DNA of 15,670 nucleotides, taken from the NCBI GenBank assembly GCA_900753285.1, contig CAADYN010000264.1:1-15670 (forward strand). Reading direction: 5' to 3'. Both the position numbers and the translations under genes were made by a program. The notes beneath the pieces were generated by a model. That model saw only the letters and a program-made list of their open reading frames with translations, made no database searches and was not told the DNA's origin. Below, in pieces: positions 6,402-13,655 of this stretch. The DNA comes from Clostridia bacterium. Its GTDB lineage: Bacteria > Bacillota > Clostridia > Oscillospirales > CAG-272. The first letter of the stretch is position 1. Each line of letters begins with the position of its first letter.

Positions 6402-7885
6402 TCAGTTTTCTTCAATTTCCATAAACGCCTTATTCATCTTCTCGATAATCTTGTCCGTAGACTTCTGATACTTTGAGGCAGTCGAAACAAGGCTTGTCTT
6501 ATCGTTGTTCATGAACAGCTTAGAGAAGAATCCGTCGCGTATCGTGCCCTGGAAATATGTATCTCCGAAATCAACGACGCGGTTTGCAAGGATTATGTCA
6601 ATCATACGTGCGGAGTCGGGATCGCGAGCATATTTTGACTTAAGGCAGATGTCGTAGTACGCGGGTATTACAACATTATGCGATTCGCATGAAAGAGCCT
6701 CGAGGATGATGGACGAGCAATCCTTATCGGGTACTGTCACGGGGATTATTGATGTATCAAAGAACGACACACGGGTAATGTATTCCCCTTGTGCTTCATC
6801 GTATTTCGGGAAAGGAACTATACCAAAGTCGCTTTCCATGTCACGGAGAGATTCAACCAGGAAGAACATTGTCGTCAGGAAAAGTCCCTTGTTTTCGCGG
6901 AACATTTGATGATATATCGGAGCTTCGTTTGCGTCCTCGTTAGTTCTGTACCATGCGCCGCTGTCGTTGCAGATGGAGAATATCTTTTCAAACACGCTGA
7001 TGAACTTCTCGTTTGTCGCCATGTCGTATACGGGATAGTTATTCTCATCCTTAGAAACGTACATAACTCCGGCGGCCTGTACGAGAGAACACTGCATATA
7101 TTTCGCAGCTCCGAGCATACCGTACTGGTCTTCGGCATCAAACGCACCGTCACCGTTAAGGTCTACCGTAGCTATGGAGCCAAGCTCGCCGTATTTGTCA
7201 AACGTCCATTTTCCTCATCCACAAGAGTGTAGAGCGATGTATCGAGCGAGAGATTATTCAGAATATCTTTATTGAAAAGCAGAATATTTGTAAAGTCGAT
7301 AGCTACAAGGTTGGCGTCTCCTATCGCAAAGTAGTTGACGTCTCCTACGTTGATGTCTCTTGTGATGGACTCGTCCCAGTACGGCTTTGTGAGGTCGATA
7401 TATTCAAGAGAGGACAGCGGGAATGCATAGCCCTTCTGAGCAATGTTATTCGCGGCGGTACAGCGGACGTTCATCAGCGAGTATGTATTGTCTCCGGCGG
7501 TTATGAATGTGTACGGCTTTCCTTCGTCGGAGTACATTTCTTCGGAGAACTTCACCTTGAAGCGGTCCTCCACGGAGACGTTTCTCTGATATATCGCGTC
7601 GTTCAGCTCTTCTCCGTTAATTTCCTCAACGAGAAAAGGGGAATGCGTAGTGATTTCGCGTGTGTAAATAACAAAATCCATGCCACCGAAATCCTTCTCG
7701 GGAAGATTATCGGTGACTTTTTCCGCATCGGTTTCTACAGTCTCAGACTCATCCGTAGGCTCAGCCGCAGATGCTACAGTTTCGCTCACAGGCTTATCGG
7801 TCTCGTCACTCGGCTTCTCAGAACACGATGCAAACGACGCGGACAGCATGAGCAGTGCAATGATTAATGACAGCGCTCTTTTCAT
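6402..7885 (-). pseudogene. Extracellular solute-binding lipoprotein (family 1-like), broken by a one-base frameshift
   Basis: The first 225 codons (7885 to about 7211) give a lipoprotein signal with lipobox SFASC (Cys21), a Ser/Thr/Glu-rich spacer and the N-terminal lobe of an ABC sugar-type binding protein (GMDFVIYTRE, YQRNVSVEDRFKVKF). This frame stops at 7172. The remaining 269 codons are in the -1 frame from about 7211 to 6402. They begin K-W-T-F-D-K-Y and continue into DLNGDGAFDAEDQYG, a motif usual at this point in the family. Joining at the run of four As (plus-strand T7209-7212) restores 494 aa, a normal length. One base is probably missing there, either a true mutation or a sequencing error. 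AAGGAG precedes the ATG. No permease or ATPase gene is adjacent, so its transporter partner, if any, is elsewhere. The CBM9-like gene follows by 36 bp and an AraC regulator diverges upstream. Confidence 0.82.
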
Positions 7886-7977
7886 TTTTTCGCTCCTTAT
7901 ATGCGTTTTTTAATCAGTTTCAGCACAATTGTAACTATTTATAAGTTATATGTTAATACGCAGTCCACTTTTATATA

Positions 7978-8006
7978 AGTATAACACATCAAATCAATGT
8001 TTTCAA
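7978..8006 (-). promoter_or_regulatory. Promoter of the solute-binding protein / CBM9 operon
   Basis: Minus strand TTGAAA (8006-8001), 17 bp, TATACT (7983-7978). This gives a 5' leader of about 85 nt before the ATG at 7885. It faces away from araC, so the intergenic region serves both genes. Confidence 0.7.
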
Positions 8007-8031
8007 GCATCGGAGTTTCTTTTTCAGCTAC

Positions 8032-8048
8032 AATTATTCTCAATAATT
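8032..8048. promoter_or_regulatory. Inverted repeat between divergent promoters, candidate operator
   Basis: AATTATT-CTC-AATAATT is a perfect 7-3-7 palindrome lying between the -35 of the minus-strand promoter and the araC promoter. The region is AT-rich, so chance is possible, and AraC proteins often bind direct rather than inverted repeats. Confidence 0.35.
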
Positions 8049-8099
8049 ATTTATTCTGCCAAAAATGCAAAATGGATTTCAATTTTCACAATTTTACTG

Positions 8100-8110
8100 T
8101 ATAATATAAT
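8100..8110 (+). promoter_or_regulatory. Candidate -10 region for araC
   Basis: Two overlapping TATAAT hexamers start at 8100 and 8105, about 35-40 bp before the araC ATG. No good -35 is seen (TTTCAA or TTTTCA at best), which would fit a weak or activator-dependent promoter. Confidence 0.5.
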
Positions 8111-8144
8111 ATATAAACTCACATCACATGCAAGGAGGACGGAC

Positions 8145-9008
8145 ATGAAGCTGCAACAGCAGGATGATTCACCGAACATAAGATACAGCTACAGCAAATC
8201 TTTCAAAATGGAGAACGTGCATATTCACAACCACTATGAGATGCTGTTTTTGGTCGACGGTATGCTCTCCGTAGAAAACAATGCGGACAAGCTGACTGTA
8301 AAGTCCCCGGCGATAATCCTCCACAACAGCCTGACGTTCCACGGGGTAAACACGCTCCGCGAAGGCTACACGCGCTATGTGGTGAACTTCAACGACGATA
8401 TTTTCAAGCACTGCTCCGCCATCGCCGACAAAATCTCATTCTTCCGCTCGTCAAATATCAGCGTAATAAAGCTTGACGAAGATATGTTTGAGCTTATGAA
8501 GATATATTTCGACAGGTACCGCGTTATAGGCAAGGATCTCAACGCACGGGCATATCTCACCGCGATGATCCTGTATGAGCTGTACACATATCAAAGCGCG
8601 ACGGGAAACATAGTATCGGAAACCTGCCGCACGCCGTACATAAATGAGCTTCTCGAGTACATATCCGGACATTTCGCCGAGCCGCTCTCCCTTGATTCCC
8701 TCGCACAGCAGTATTACATCTCCCGCGCAAAGCTGGTGCAGGACTTTAAGCAGTCGACAGGAATGACAGTCAAGGACTACATCACTATGATAAGGATAAA
8801 CAACGCGCGGTTCATGCTCGGCGGCGGGATGAGCGTACAGGAAACGGCGAAAAACTGCGGTTATGACAGCGTGAGCTATTTTGTAACTCTGTTCAAAAAT
8901 ATGTTCGGAGTAAGCCCGGGAAAGTTCGACTCGTATATCAAAAAGAGAATGAAGGAATTCTTTGAAGAAAACAAGGGCGAGAACGAGGTAGTTTATTTTA
9001 ATATATAA
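8145..9008 (+). CDS. AraC-family transcriptional regulator
   Basis: 287 aa. The N-terminal half is a cupin-type sensing domain (about 20-90: VHIHNHYEMLFLVDG, then SPAIILHNSLTFHG). The C-terminal 100 residues (about 165-265) hold the two helix-turn-helix motifs: SLDSLAQQYYISRAKLVQDF with TGMTVKDYITMIRINNARFM, then SVQETAKNCGYDSVSYFVTL ending FGVSPGKF, the AraC signature. The frame is open further upstream, but AAGGAGG six bases before the ATG at 8145 fixes the start, and upstream sequence is AT-rich promoter DNA. It is divergent to the solute-binding protein/CBM9 operon and is the likely regulator of it, probably responding to a sugar or oligosaccharide; the ligand is not deducible. It ends beside a convergent tRNA-Leu terminator. 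Confidence 0.92.
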   Translation: MKLQQQDDSPNIRYSYSKSFKMENVHIHNHYEMLFLVDGMLSVENNADKLTVKSPAIILHNSLTFHGVNTLREGYTRYVVNFNDDIFKHCSAIADKISFFRSSNISVIKLDEDMFELMKIYFDRYRVIGKDLNARAYLTAMILYELYTYQSATGNIVSETCRTPYINELLEYISGHFAEPLSLDSLAQQYYISRAKLVQDFKQSTGMTVKDYITMIRINNARFMLGGGMSVQETAKNCGYDSVSYFVTLFKNMFGVSPGKFDSYIKKRMKEFFEENKGENEVVYFNI

Positions 9009-9035
9009 AAAAGCCCCACGAATTAACATGAGACT
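9007..9035 (-). terminator. Terminator of tRNA-Leu
   Basis: Minus strand AGTCTCATG (9035-9027) pairs with CGTGGGGCT (9020-9012) around a six-base loop with four G-U pairs, then six Us and TATATA. It starts two bases past the encoded CCA of the tRNA. On the plus strand the G-U pairs become mismatches, so it should not stop araC transcripts. Confidence 0.72.
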
Positions 9036-9036
9036 T

Positions 9037-9119
9037 TGGTGCAGGTAACAGGGGTCGAACCTGCATGGTTTCCCGCAAGATCCTAAATCTTGTGCGTCTG
9101 CCAGTTCCGCCATACCTGC
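9037..9119 (-). tRNA. tRNA-Leu (anticodon UAG), CCA encoded
   Basis: 83 nt class II tRNA. Acceptor GCAGGTA pairs with TACCTGC, discriminator A, encoded CCA at 9039-9037. The anticodon stem-loop is CAAGA-TTTAGGA-TCTTG with anticodon TAG (9085-9083). The long variable arm and the T-arm GCAGG-TTCGACC-CCTGT are present. UAG reads CUN leucine codons. Confidence 0.95.
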
Positions 9120-9130
9120 GTTACTAAGTG

Positions 9131-9159
9131 ATTATACCATAGAAGCGGCAGTTTTTCAA
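9131..9159 (-). promoter_or_regulatory. Promoter of tRNA-Leu
   Basis: Minus strand TTGAAA (9159-9154), 17 bp, TATAAT (9136-9131). The transcript would start a few bases before the mature 5' end at 9119. Confidence 0.82.
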
Positions 9160-9260
9160 GTGGTTTATTAAAATTTCAGCCGGTCGGATTTGCGCAGATA
9201 CGCAGTTGGAAACAAGCTAAAATTTGCGACAAAAAAATCAGAAAAATTTCAAAAAAGCTA

Positions 9261-9289
9261 TTGACAAACTCCGGCAGTGGTGGTATAAT
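9261..9289 (+). promoter_or_regulatory. Promoter of tRNA-Pro
   Basis: TTGACA (9261-9266), 17 bp, TATAAT (9284-9289), a perfect consensus. The expected start near 9296 leaves about 25 nt of leader before the tRNA. Confidence 0.9.
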
Positions 9290-9320
9290 GTAAAAGCTGT
9301 CGGAAAGCAGTGAATCTCAT

Positions 9321-9393
9321 CTGGGTGTGGCGCAGTTGGGAGCGCGCTACCTTGGGGTGGTAGAGGCCGCTGGTTCAAGTCCAGTCACTCAGA
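9321..9393 (+). tRNA. tRNA-Pro (anticodon GGG), CCA not encoded
   Basis: 73 nt. Acceptor CTGGGTG pairs with CACTCAG (one G-U), giving the C1-G72 pair characteristic of bacterial tRNA-Pro, with discriminator A. The D-arm is GCGC-AGTTGGGA-GCGC. The anticodon arm is CTACC-TTGGGGT-GGTAG with GGG at 9354-9356. The T-arm is GCTGG-TTCAAGT-CCAGT. The bases after A9393 are TAA, so CCA must be added by the nucleotidyltransferase, unlike the nearby tRNA-Leu. Confidence 0.93.
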
Positions 9394-9401
9394 TAATGAT
9401 A

Positions 9402-9437
9402 GAGTCGAGAACAAAATGTTTTCGGCTTTATTTTTTT
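9402..9437 (+). terminator. Terminator of tRNA-Pro
   Basis: AGTCGAGAACA pairs with TGTTTTCGGCT (11 bp, two G-U) around an AAA loop, followed by TTA and seven Ts. It ends a monocistronic tRNA unit. The 100 bp from here to the next promoter shows nothing recognisable. Confidence 0.85.
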
Positions 9438-9537
9438 GCGATTTTGGGGATTTGAGATATGATACTTTATTCCTCTACACATTAATCTTCCACCGTCTTC
9501 TCAAGTGATGCTTGGCCGCTAAACAACGAATTAATAA

Positions 9538-9566
9538 TTGACTGCGCGCTGTTTCTATGATAAACT
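9538..9566 (+). promoter_or_regulatory. Candidate promoter of the first XRE regulator gene
   Basis: TTGACT (9538-9543), 17 bp, TAAACT (9561-9566), placed 35 bp before the ATG. The -35 is five of six and the -10 four of six, so it is moderate. Confidence 0.5.
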
Positions 9567-9601
9567 GTAATCACATCGGTGACATCAACAGGAGGAACAT
9601 T

Positions 9602-10735
9602 ATGAATCTTAAGATTGGCGAGAAAATCAGACAGCTACGACAGCGCGACGGACGAAAACAGGAGGATTTGGCGGTTGGGCTCGGTGTAAGTCCACAAGCG
9701 GTTTCACGTTGGGAAGCAAACGGAGGCTATCCCGATATGGAACTGATACCTGCGATTGCAAATTACTTCAACATCAGCATCGACGAGCTATTTGGACACA
9801 GCAAAGACAGACAGGAGAAGCTGAAAAGCATACTATATAAGGCGGAACAGGAGCTTAACAGTCGGGCAGACATGACGAAGTGTATCGAGATGCTTCGCTC
9901 GGCGGCAGATGAGTTTCCGTCAGAGCCGCAGGTGCTTATCAAGCTCGGATATGCGCTCAATCTCCACGGTTGGAAGAAATACGGTGCGCGAAGCTATACC
10001 ACAGCCGACTCCGATTATGCTTATGAAGACACCGAATACAACTCAGGCAACGCATATTGGCAGGAAGAGCTCTGCGTTTTTGAGAAAGCTTTGGGCATGG
10101 ACATATCACCCGATGACCGTGATGCAGTCACTATGATGCTGATAACCGGATATGCGAAGATGGGCTACAATGATAAAGCAAAGGCTCTGGCTTCGGGGCA
10201 AAACTCCATTGTAATGTGCCGCGAAATCGCTATGGCAAAGGCAACAGAAGCAGAGGAGCGTGACAAATATCAGGGAGAGGCGATTATTTCCCTTTTGAAC
10301 GAACTTGAAAATGTTCTCGCCAATTCCGTATGTACAAAAATATCTCTCTTTACAACATCTGAAGGTATTAAACCGCTAATTAGTCTTGCACAGCTGTACG
10401 AATCGGTTTTCAATGATGGACGGTGCGGTGCTGCACATATCCACATAGGAAAGCTTTACCTGCACGCGGCAGTATTCGAAGCACGTCAAAATCACACGGA
10501 GACAGTGCTGGAATATTTCAAAAAAGGCTTCGACCATATTAAGCTCTACAAGTCCATCTGCTGTACAGGCGAGTACCGATATTCTTCTCCTCTTGTAGCT
10601 AAGGTTGCTTCTTCGAGTGAAAATTTTCCTGCGCTTTCTCCGACATTTTGGAAAGCTTGGGTGGAGGTCTTGCCAGATGAAATCAAAGAGATTATAAGAG
10701 AAGAGCCGGAATATGCGGAATGCTTCATAGGCTGA
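9602..10735 (+). CDS. XRE-family HTH regulator with TPR-like C-terminal region (paralogue 1)
   Basis: 377 aa, cytoplasmic. Residues about 4-62 are a Cro/CI-type helix-turn-helix: KIGEKIRQLRQRDGRKQEDL, then GVSPQAVSRWEANGGYPDME and NYFNISIDELFG. The rest is helical with TPR-like pieces (CIEMLRSAADEFPSEPQVLIKLGYAL; MMLITGYAKMGYNDKAKALA). The ATG at 9602 has AGGAGG six bases upstream; 15 earlier in-frame codons are rejected because the HTH normally starts at once. The N-terminal domain closely matches the gene at 11055, but this one has about 100 more residues. In other regulators TPR domains bind peptides or partner proteins, so a sensing role is possible; the signal and targets are unknown. 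Confidence 0.87.
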   Translation: MNLKIGEKIRQLRQRDGRKQEDLAVGLGVSPQAVSRWEANGGYPDMELIPAIANYFNISIDELFGHSKDRQEKLKSILYKAEQELNSRADMTKCIEMLRSAADEFPSEPQVLIKLGYALNLHGWKKYGARSYTTADSDYAYEDTEYNSGNAYWQEELCVFEKALGMDISPDDRDAVTMMLITGYAKMGYNDKAKALASGQNSIVMCREIAMAKATEAEERDKYQGEAIISLLNELENVLANSVCTKISLFTTSEGIKPLISLAQLYESVFNDGRCGAAHIHIGKLYLHAAVFEARQNHTETVLEYFKKGFDHIKLYKSICCTGEYRYSSPLVAKVASSSENFPALSPTFWKAWVEVLPDEIKEIIREEPEYAECFIG

Positions 10736-11054
10736 ATCCTGCTTTACCACTTTAAATTATATTGAAAAAATTCCTACAAACTACTTTATCCGCAAAAAAG
10801 TCAGACTGAACCTAACAAATGCGGCTGGGGCATTGCGGGAATTTTTATGTGTGCGGCGGTGGATTTATTATTACGTATACAGCAATGTGCTCTCTTCAAA
10901 CGTTTTATTCATCAAATTCAAATTCATCATAGTATAACGCTTCTCAACCTATGTTAGAAAATTTCTCTCAACACACGTTATTGTTTTTTCTTCCGCACAT
11001 CCGTATAATAGTATCAGGAAAAGCGCTTGTCCAAATCATTTGGAGGGAAAATTT
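10736..11054 (+). other. 319-bp intergenic region with candidate promoter
   Basis: No gene is seen. AAAAATTCC (10766-10774) and GGAATTTTT (10838-10846) are complementary but 63 bp apart, with a small AATGC/GCATT hairpin inside, so a terminator here is doubtful. Near the right end TTGTTT (10981-10986), 17 bp, TATAAT (11004-11009) is a plausible promoter for the next gene, with a full -10 and a poor -35. Confidence 0.5.
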
Positions 11055-11870
11055 ATGTTAAAACTCGGAGAGAAAATCAAAAGCCTGAGAAAGCAGAAGA
11101 ATATTTCACAAGAGGTCTTCGCGAATTACCTGGGTGTGTCGTTTCAGGCGGTGTCAAAATGGGAGAACGGAAACACGCTGCCGGACGTAACGATGATACC
11201 CGCAATCGCGTCGTTTTTCGGCGTTTCTACAGACGAGCTTTTCGACTTCAATCTATATGAGACCGAAAAGAATGTTGACATGATATGCGCCGAGGCATAC
11301 AAATACCGTTATTCCGACGCGGCAAAGTCAGAAGAGATACTGCGTCAGGGACTTAAGAGATACCCCGGCAACGACATCATATTAAACAACCTGCTGTACA
11401 CACTGGACTTCAGCACTCGCGCGGATGAGGTCATCGGCATATGCAAGTCCCTCATAGCGTCAACCAAGGACGATTCCGTAAAATACGACGCCTGCCGCAT
11501 TCTCGCTATCTGCTATAAGGAAAACGGAAACAGCGACCTTGTTAAGCCGACACTTGAAATGATAGCTGAAATATATTTTACAAAGCTCGAGCTTATGGCT
11601 TTACTTCTTGTGGGAGAGGACAGCTACGAAGCGGCTCAGAAGCAGAAGAACATCTCAGCTGAAAGTCTTATAGATATGCTGATAATCTGCGGCAAGCACC
11701 TTAAAGACAGTGGAGAAAAAGAAAAAGCGACCGCACAGTTCCGCATTGCAGAAAAGGTAATGGACGCTTTCAAAGAGGATTTTGTCGAGAGCAGATGGTT
11801 TAACTCGACAGTTTACGACTACACAGACGGCAGACGCGCGGAACTGGCTGAGCTTTTAAAAAGCCTCTGA
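11055..11870 (+). CDS. XRE-family HTH regulator with TPR-like C-terminal region (paralogue 2)
   Basis: 271 aa. The N-terminal domain (about 3-62) is a Cro/CI helix-turn-helix: KLGEKIKSLRKQKNISQEVF, GVSFQAVSKWENGNTLPDVT, SFFGVSTDELFD. The helical remainder has TPR-like units, such as AAKSEEILRQGLKRYPGNDI followed by ILNNLLYTLDF, and DACRILAICYKENGN. GGAGGG seven bases before the ATG at 11055 fixes the start; an upstream in-frame TTG would consume the ribosome site. It shares the HTH spacing and the IPAIA(N/S)(Y/F)F run with the 9602 gene, indicating duplication. It converges on the sigma-factor pair at a shared terminator. No partner or target is evident. Confidence 0.87.
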   Translation: MLKLGEKIKSLRKQKNISQEVFANYLGVSFQAVSKWENGNTLPDVTMIPAIASFFGVSTDELFDFNLYETEKNVDMICAEAYKYRYSDAAKSEEILRQGLKRYPGNDIILNNLLYTLDFSTRADEVIGICKSLIASTKDDSVKYDACRILAICYKENGNSDLVKPTLEMIAEIYFTKLELMALLLVGEDSYEAAQKQKNISAESLIDMLIICGKHLKDSGEKEKATAQFRIAEKVMDAFKEDFVESRWFNSTVYDYTDGRRAELAELLKSL

Positions 11871-11915
11871 TTTAAGGCTAATATTCAGAGTATTCTTAAA
11901 GCAAATGATACGCAC

Positions 11916-11955
11916 AAAAAAATTTCCCGAAGGCTTTTTTCCTCCGGGAGTTTTT
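11916..11955. terminator. Bidirectional terminator between XRE paralogue 2 and the first sigma-like gene
   Basis: CCCGAAGG (11926-11933) pairs with CCTCCGGG (11941-11948) with one mismatch. An A-run lies to the left and a T-run to the right, so both convergent transcripts end in a U-tract. Confidence 0.75.
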
Positions 11956-11967
11956 GTTTTGTATAAG

Positions 11968-13548
11968 TCAAGGATTAATGTACTTTCCCTCGACGCAGAA
12001 CACACCGTTCACAAGCGGATTTTCGCACTCAGGCTTGTTCAGAACGCCGCGGCATATCAGCTCGTCTATTACATATCCCGCAATCGAGAAGAGGTAGCAG
12101 TCCATGTATTGGTTTATCTGGTCACTGAGATGCTTCGGGACAAAGCTTTCAAAGCTCTTGCGGACTTTTGTTATCCAATCGGCGAGAAGGTCGTTTATCT
12201 CGTCATCAGCTACATTGAAAAGCGAAACAAACTCTTCAAATTGCTCGGCGGTAAAGCTCGGGAAGTTCAGCCTGTAGCCGTCACCTGTTTTTGTGAGCAG
12301 ATTCATCTCAATAAGGTGCGCCGCGTCCTCATCCGTCAGAGCGTCCTTTGCTACAATGCCGTTTGCACTTTCCTGCGGTATTCCGTTCGCGCACATCCAC
12401 CGTATTCCCCTGTTGTGGTAGATACCATTATCAAAATACTTGCTTATCCAGTAGTAATAGATGTGCCGGCTGTCGTTTCCCGCAGTGTTGCAGCCGCAGT
12501 TGTGCTCCGCGCAGTTTTCGCTCTCGTCCGCAGTCTCCTCCACGATAAACCAGCCGTAGCCGCCGTCCTTTCTTCTGGGATACGGTCCGTTCTCGAGCTT
12601 CAGTCGGTTGTTCTTCACGTCGCACAGCTTTTGCCTGAGCAGATACGGCACGATTATGTATCCAAGCCTGCCTATGCCGAAGTCACTGCCGTAAAAGCCT
12701 ATGCCGCTTATCTTCCCCTCCGCTTCCTTCATCATAGCTTCAAATTTGTCAGAGAGCATATTGACCGCCTCTTTTGAAACCGCTTCCGTCGTTTTGCGGT
12801 CCTTCAAGCGGAAGATAATGAAGTCGGTCGCGTACTTACTGTTAATTTTTCGCACAGCGTCACCGTATTCAAGGCGTTTCAGCTCGTCTTCGATGTACAT
12901 TGTCGGGATTCCGGTGCTTATGCTGATTTCTTCGACTGTCACAGGTTTTTCGTAAGCCGCGAGACATATCGCACGGGACAATTGCGAGTAAAGATACCTG
13001 TTGCTGTTCATGCTTCCGTTGCACGTGGTAGTGTTCCAGTTGATTCTTTGGTATATCTTATCCATTCTGTCTTCTCCTATCCTTTCTCTGATTTTCTGTC
13101 GCCCTGCGTTCAGCCGCCATTTTATCGTGGTTTCGGGTAGCGAATACTTCTTCGACAGCTCTCTCACGGACAACTCTCCTATGTAGTAGTCGACAAAAAT
13201 ATTCCTGTACTCGGAAGAGAGCGTGTGCAGATACCGAAATACCGTTTCATATTGCTCCTGCGTGCCGTCCTCGTCAACATCGGGATAATCCGCAGCGTCA
13301 AACAGCTCATCCTCGCATGAGAACACAATTTGGCTTTTGTTCCTTGCGTTAATGAAGCGAGCATATCTGTTGTGAGCGATGCGCCAGACCCATGCGTCGT
13401 ATGACTCGATTTTGTATTTGCTCATACCGTCAAGGATGTGGCAGATTATCTCTCCCGCAAGATCCTCGGCGTCTAAGCGGTTTGACAGTCTCTTACAACA
13501 AAAGCGAAATATCGGCTCGATGTACGATATGATTCTGTCCTCTTCCAC
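11968..13548 (-). CDS. ECF-type sigma-70 factor with long C-terminal extension (copy A)
   Basis: 526 aa, far longer than a plain ECF sigma (about 180). Region 2 is at about 1-70 (DAEDLAGEIICHILDGM; DAWVWRIAHNRYARFINARN). Region 4 is at about 100-158 (LSSEYRNIFVDYYIGELSVR; PETTIKWRLNAGRQKIRERI). The extension has NWNTTTCNGSM (170-180), a winged-helix-like segment (about 195-245: AAYEKPVTVEEISISTGIPT), PYPRRKDGGYGWFI (322-335), a cysteine/histidine cluster C346, H349, C351, C353, and VPKHL near the end. The start is GTG at 13548, supported by AAAGGAG eight bases upstream; no ATG fits. It lies 107 bp downstream of a paralogue at 13656-15311 on the same strand. The family likely controls transcription, with the extension sensing a signal or acting as an in-cis regulator; that is inference. 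No anti-sigma gene is adjacent. Confidence 0.85.
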   Translation of the reverse strand: MEEDRIISYIEPIFRFCCKRLSNRLDAEDLAGEIICHILDGMSKYKIESYDAWVWRIAHNRYARFINARNKSQIVFSCEDELFDAADYPDVDEDGTQEQYETVFRYLHTLSSEYRNIFVDYYIGELSVRELSKKYSLPETTIKWRLNAGRQKIRERIGEDRMDKIYQRINWNTTTCNGSMNSNRYLYSQLSRAICLAAYEKPVTVEEISISTGIPTMYIEDELKRLEYGDAVRKINSKYATDFIIFRLKDRKTTEAVSKEAVNMLSDKFEAMMKEAEGKISGIGFYGSDFGIGRLGYIIVPYLLRQKLCDVKNNRLKLENGPYPRRKDGGYGWFIVEETADESENCAEHNCGCNTAGNDSRHIYYYWISKYFDNGIYHNRGIRWMCANGIPQESANGIVAKDALTDEDAAHLIEMNLLTKTGDGYRLNFPSFTAEQFEEFVSLFNVADDEINDLLADWITKVRKSFESFVPKHLSDQINQYMDCYLFSIAGYVIDELICRGVLNKPECENPLVNGVFCVEGKYINP

Positions 13549-13606
13549 TCTCCCCTCTCCTTTCTGTGGATAATCCGAATTAATAGCAGCTCTGCAATCA
13601 TGATTA

Positions 13607-13640
13607 CACCCTTACAGTGTACAAAAATCAGTTTGGATAG
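13607..13640 (-). promoter_or_regulatory. Candidate promoter element upstream of sigma copy A
   Basis: Minus strand ACACTGTAAGGGTG (13620-13607) matches ten of fourteen bases of CGACTATATGGGTG found upstream of sigma copy B. CCAAAC lies ten bases upstream of it, closer than the -35-like GAACC of copy B, so a -35 is uncertain. The element also sits in a short TACAC/GTGTA inverted repeat (13605-13621). Confidence 0.4.
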
Positions 13641-13655
13641 GTGATTTTATAGAAA

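Noticed and set aside
7205..7217. Programmed -1 ribosomal frameshift in the solute-binding protein
   Set aside because: The site GGAAAAT is not a standard X-XXY-YYZ slippery heptamer, and such genes are not known to use recoding. A lost base is simpler.
7950..8144. N-terminal extension of the AraC protein
   Set aside because: The sequence is AT-rich promoter DNA and the ATG at 8145 has a full AAGGAGG site.
8451..9113. Long open frame on the minus strand opposite araC
   Set aside because: It begins inside the tRNA-Leu gene and is antisense to araC; it shows no domain.
10766..10846. Terminator from AAAAATTCC and GGAATTTTT after the first XRE gene
   Set aside because: The arms are 63 bp apart and AT-rich, so a stable terminator is unlikely; kept only as a note in the intergenic entry.
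11905..12777. Long open frame on the plus strand opposite sigma copy A
   Set aside because: It is the complement of a well-supported gene and crosses a terminator hairpin; the protein has no recognisable motif.
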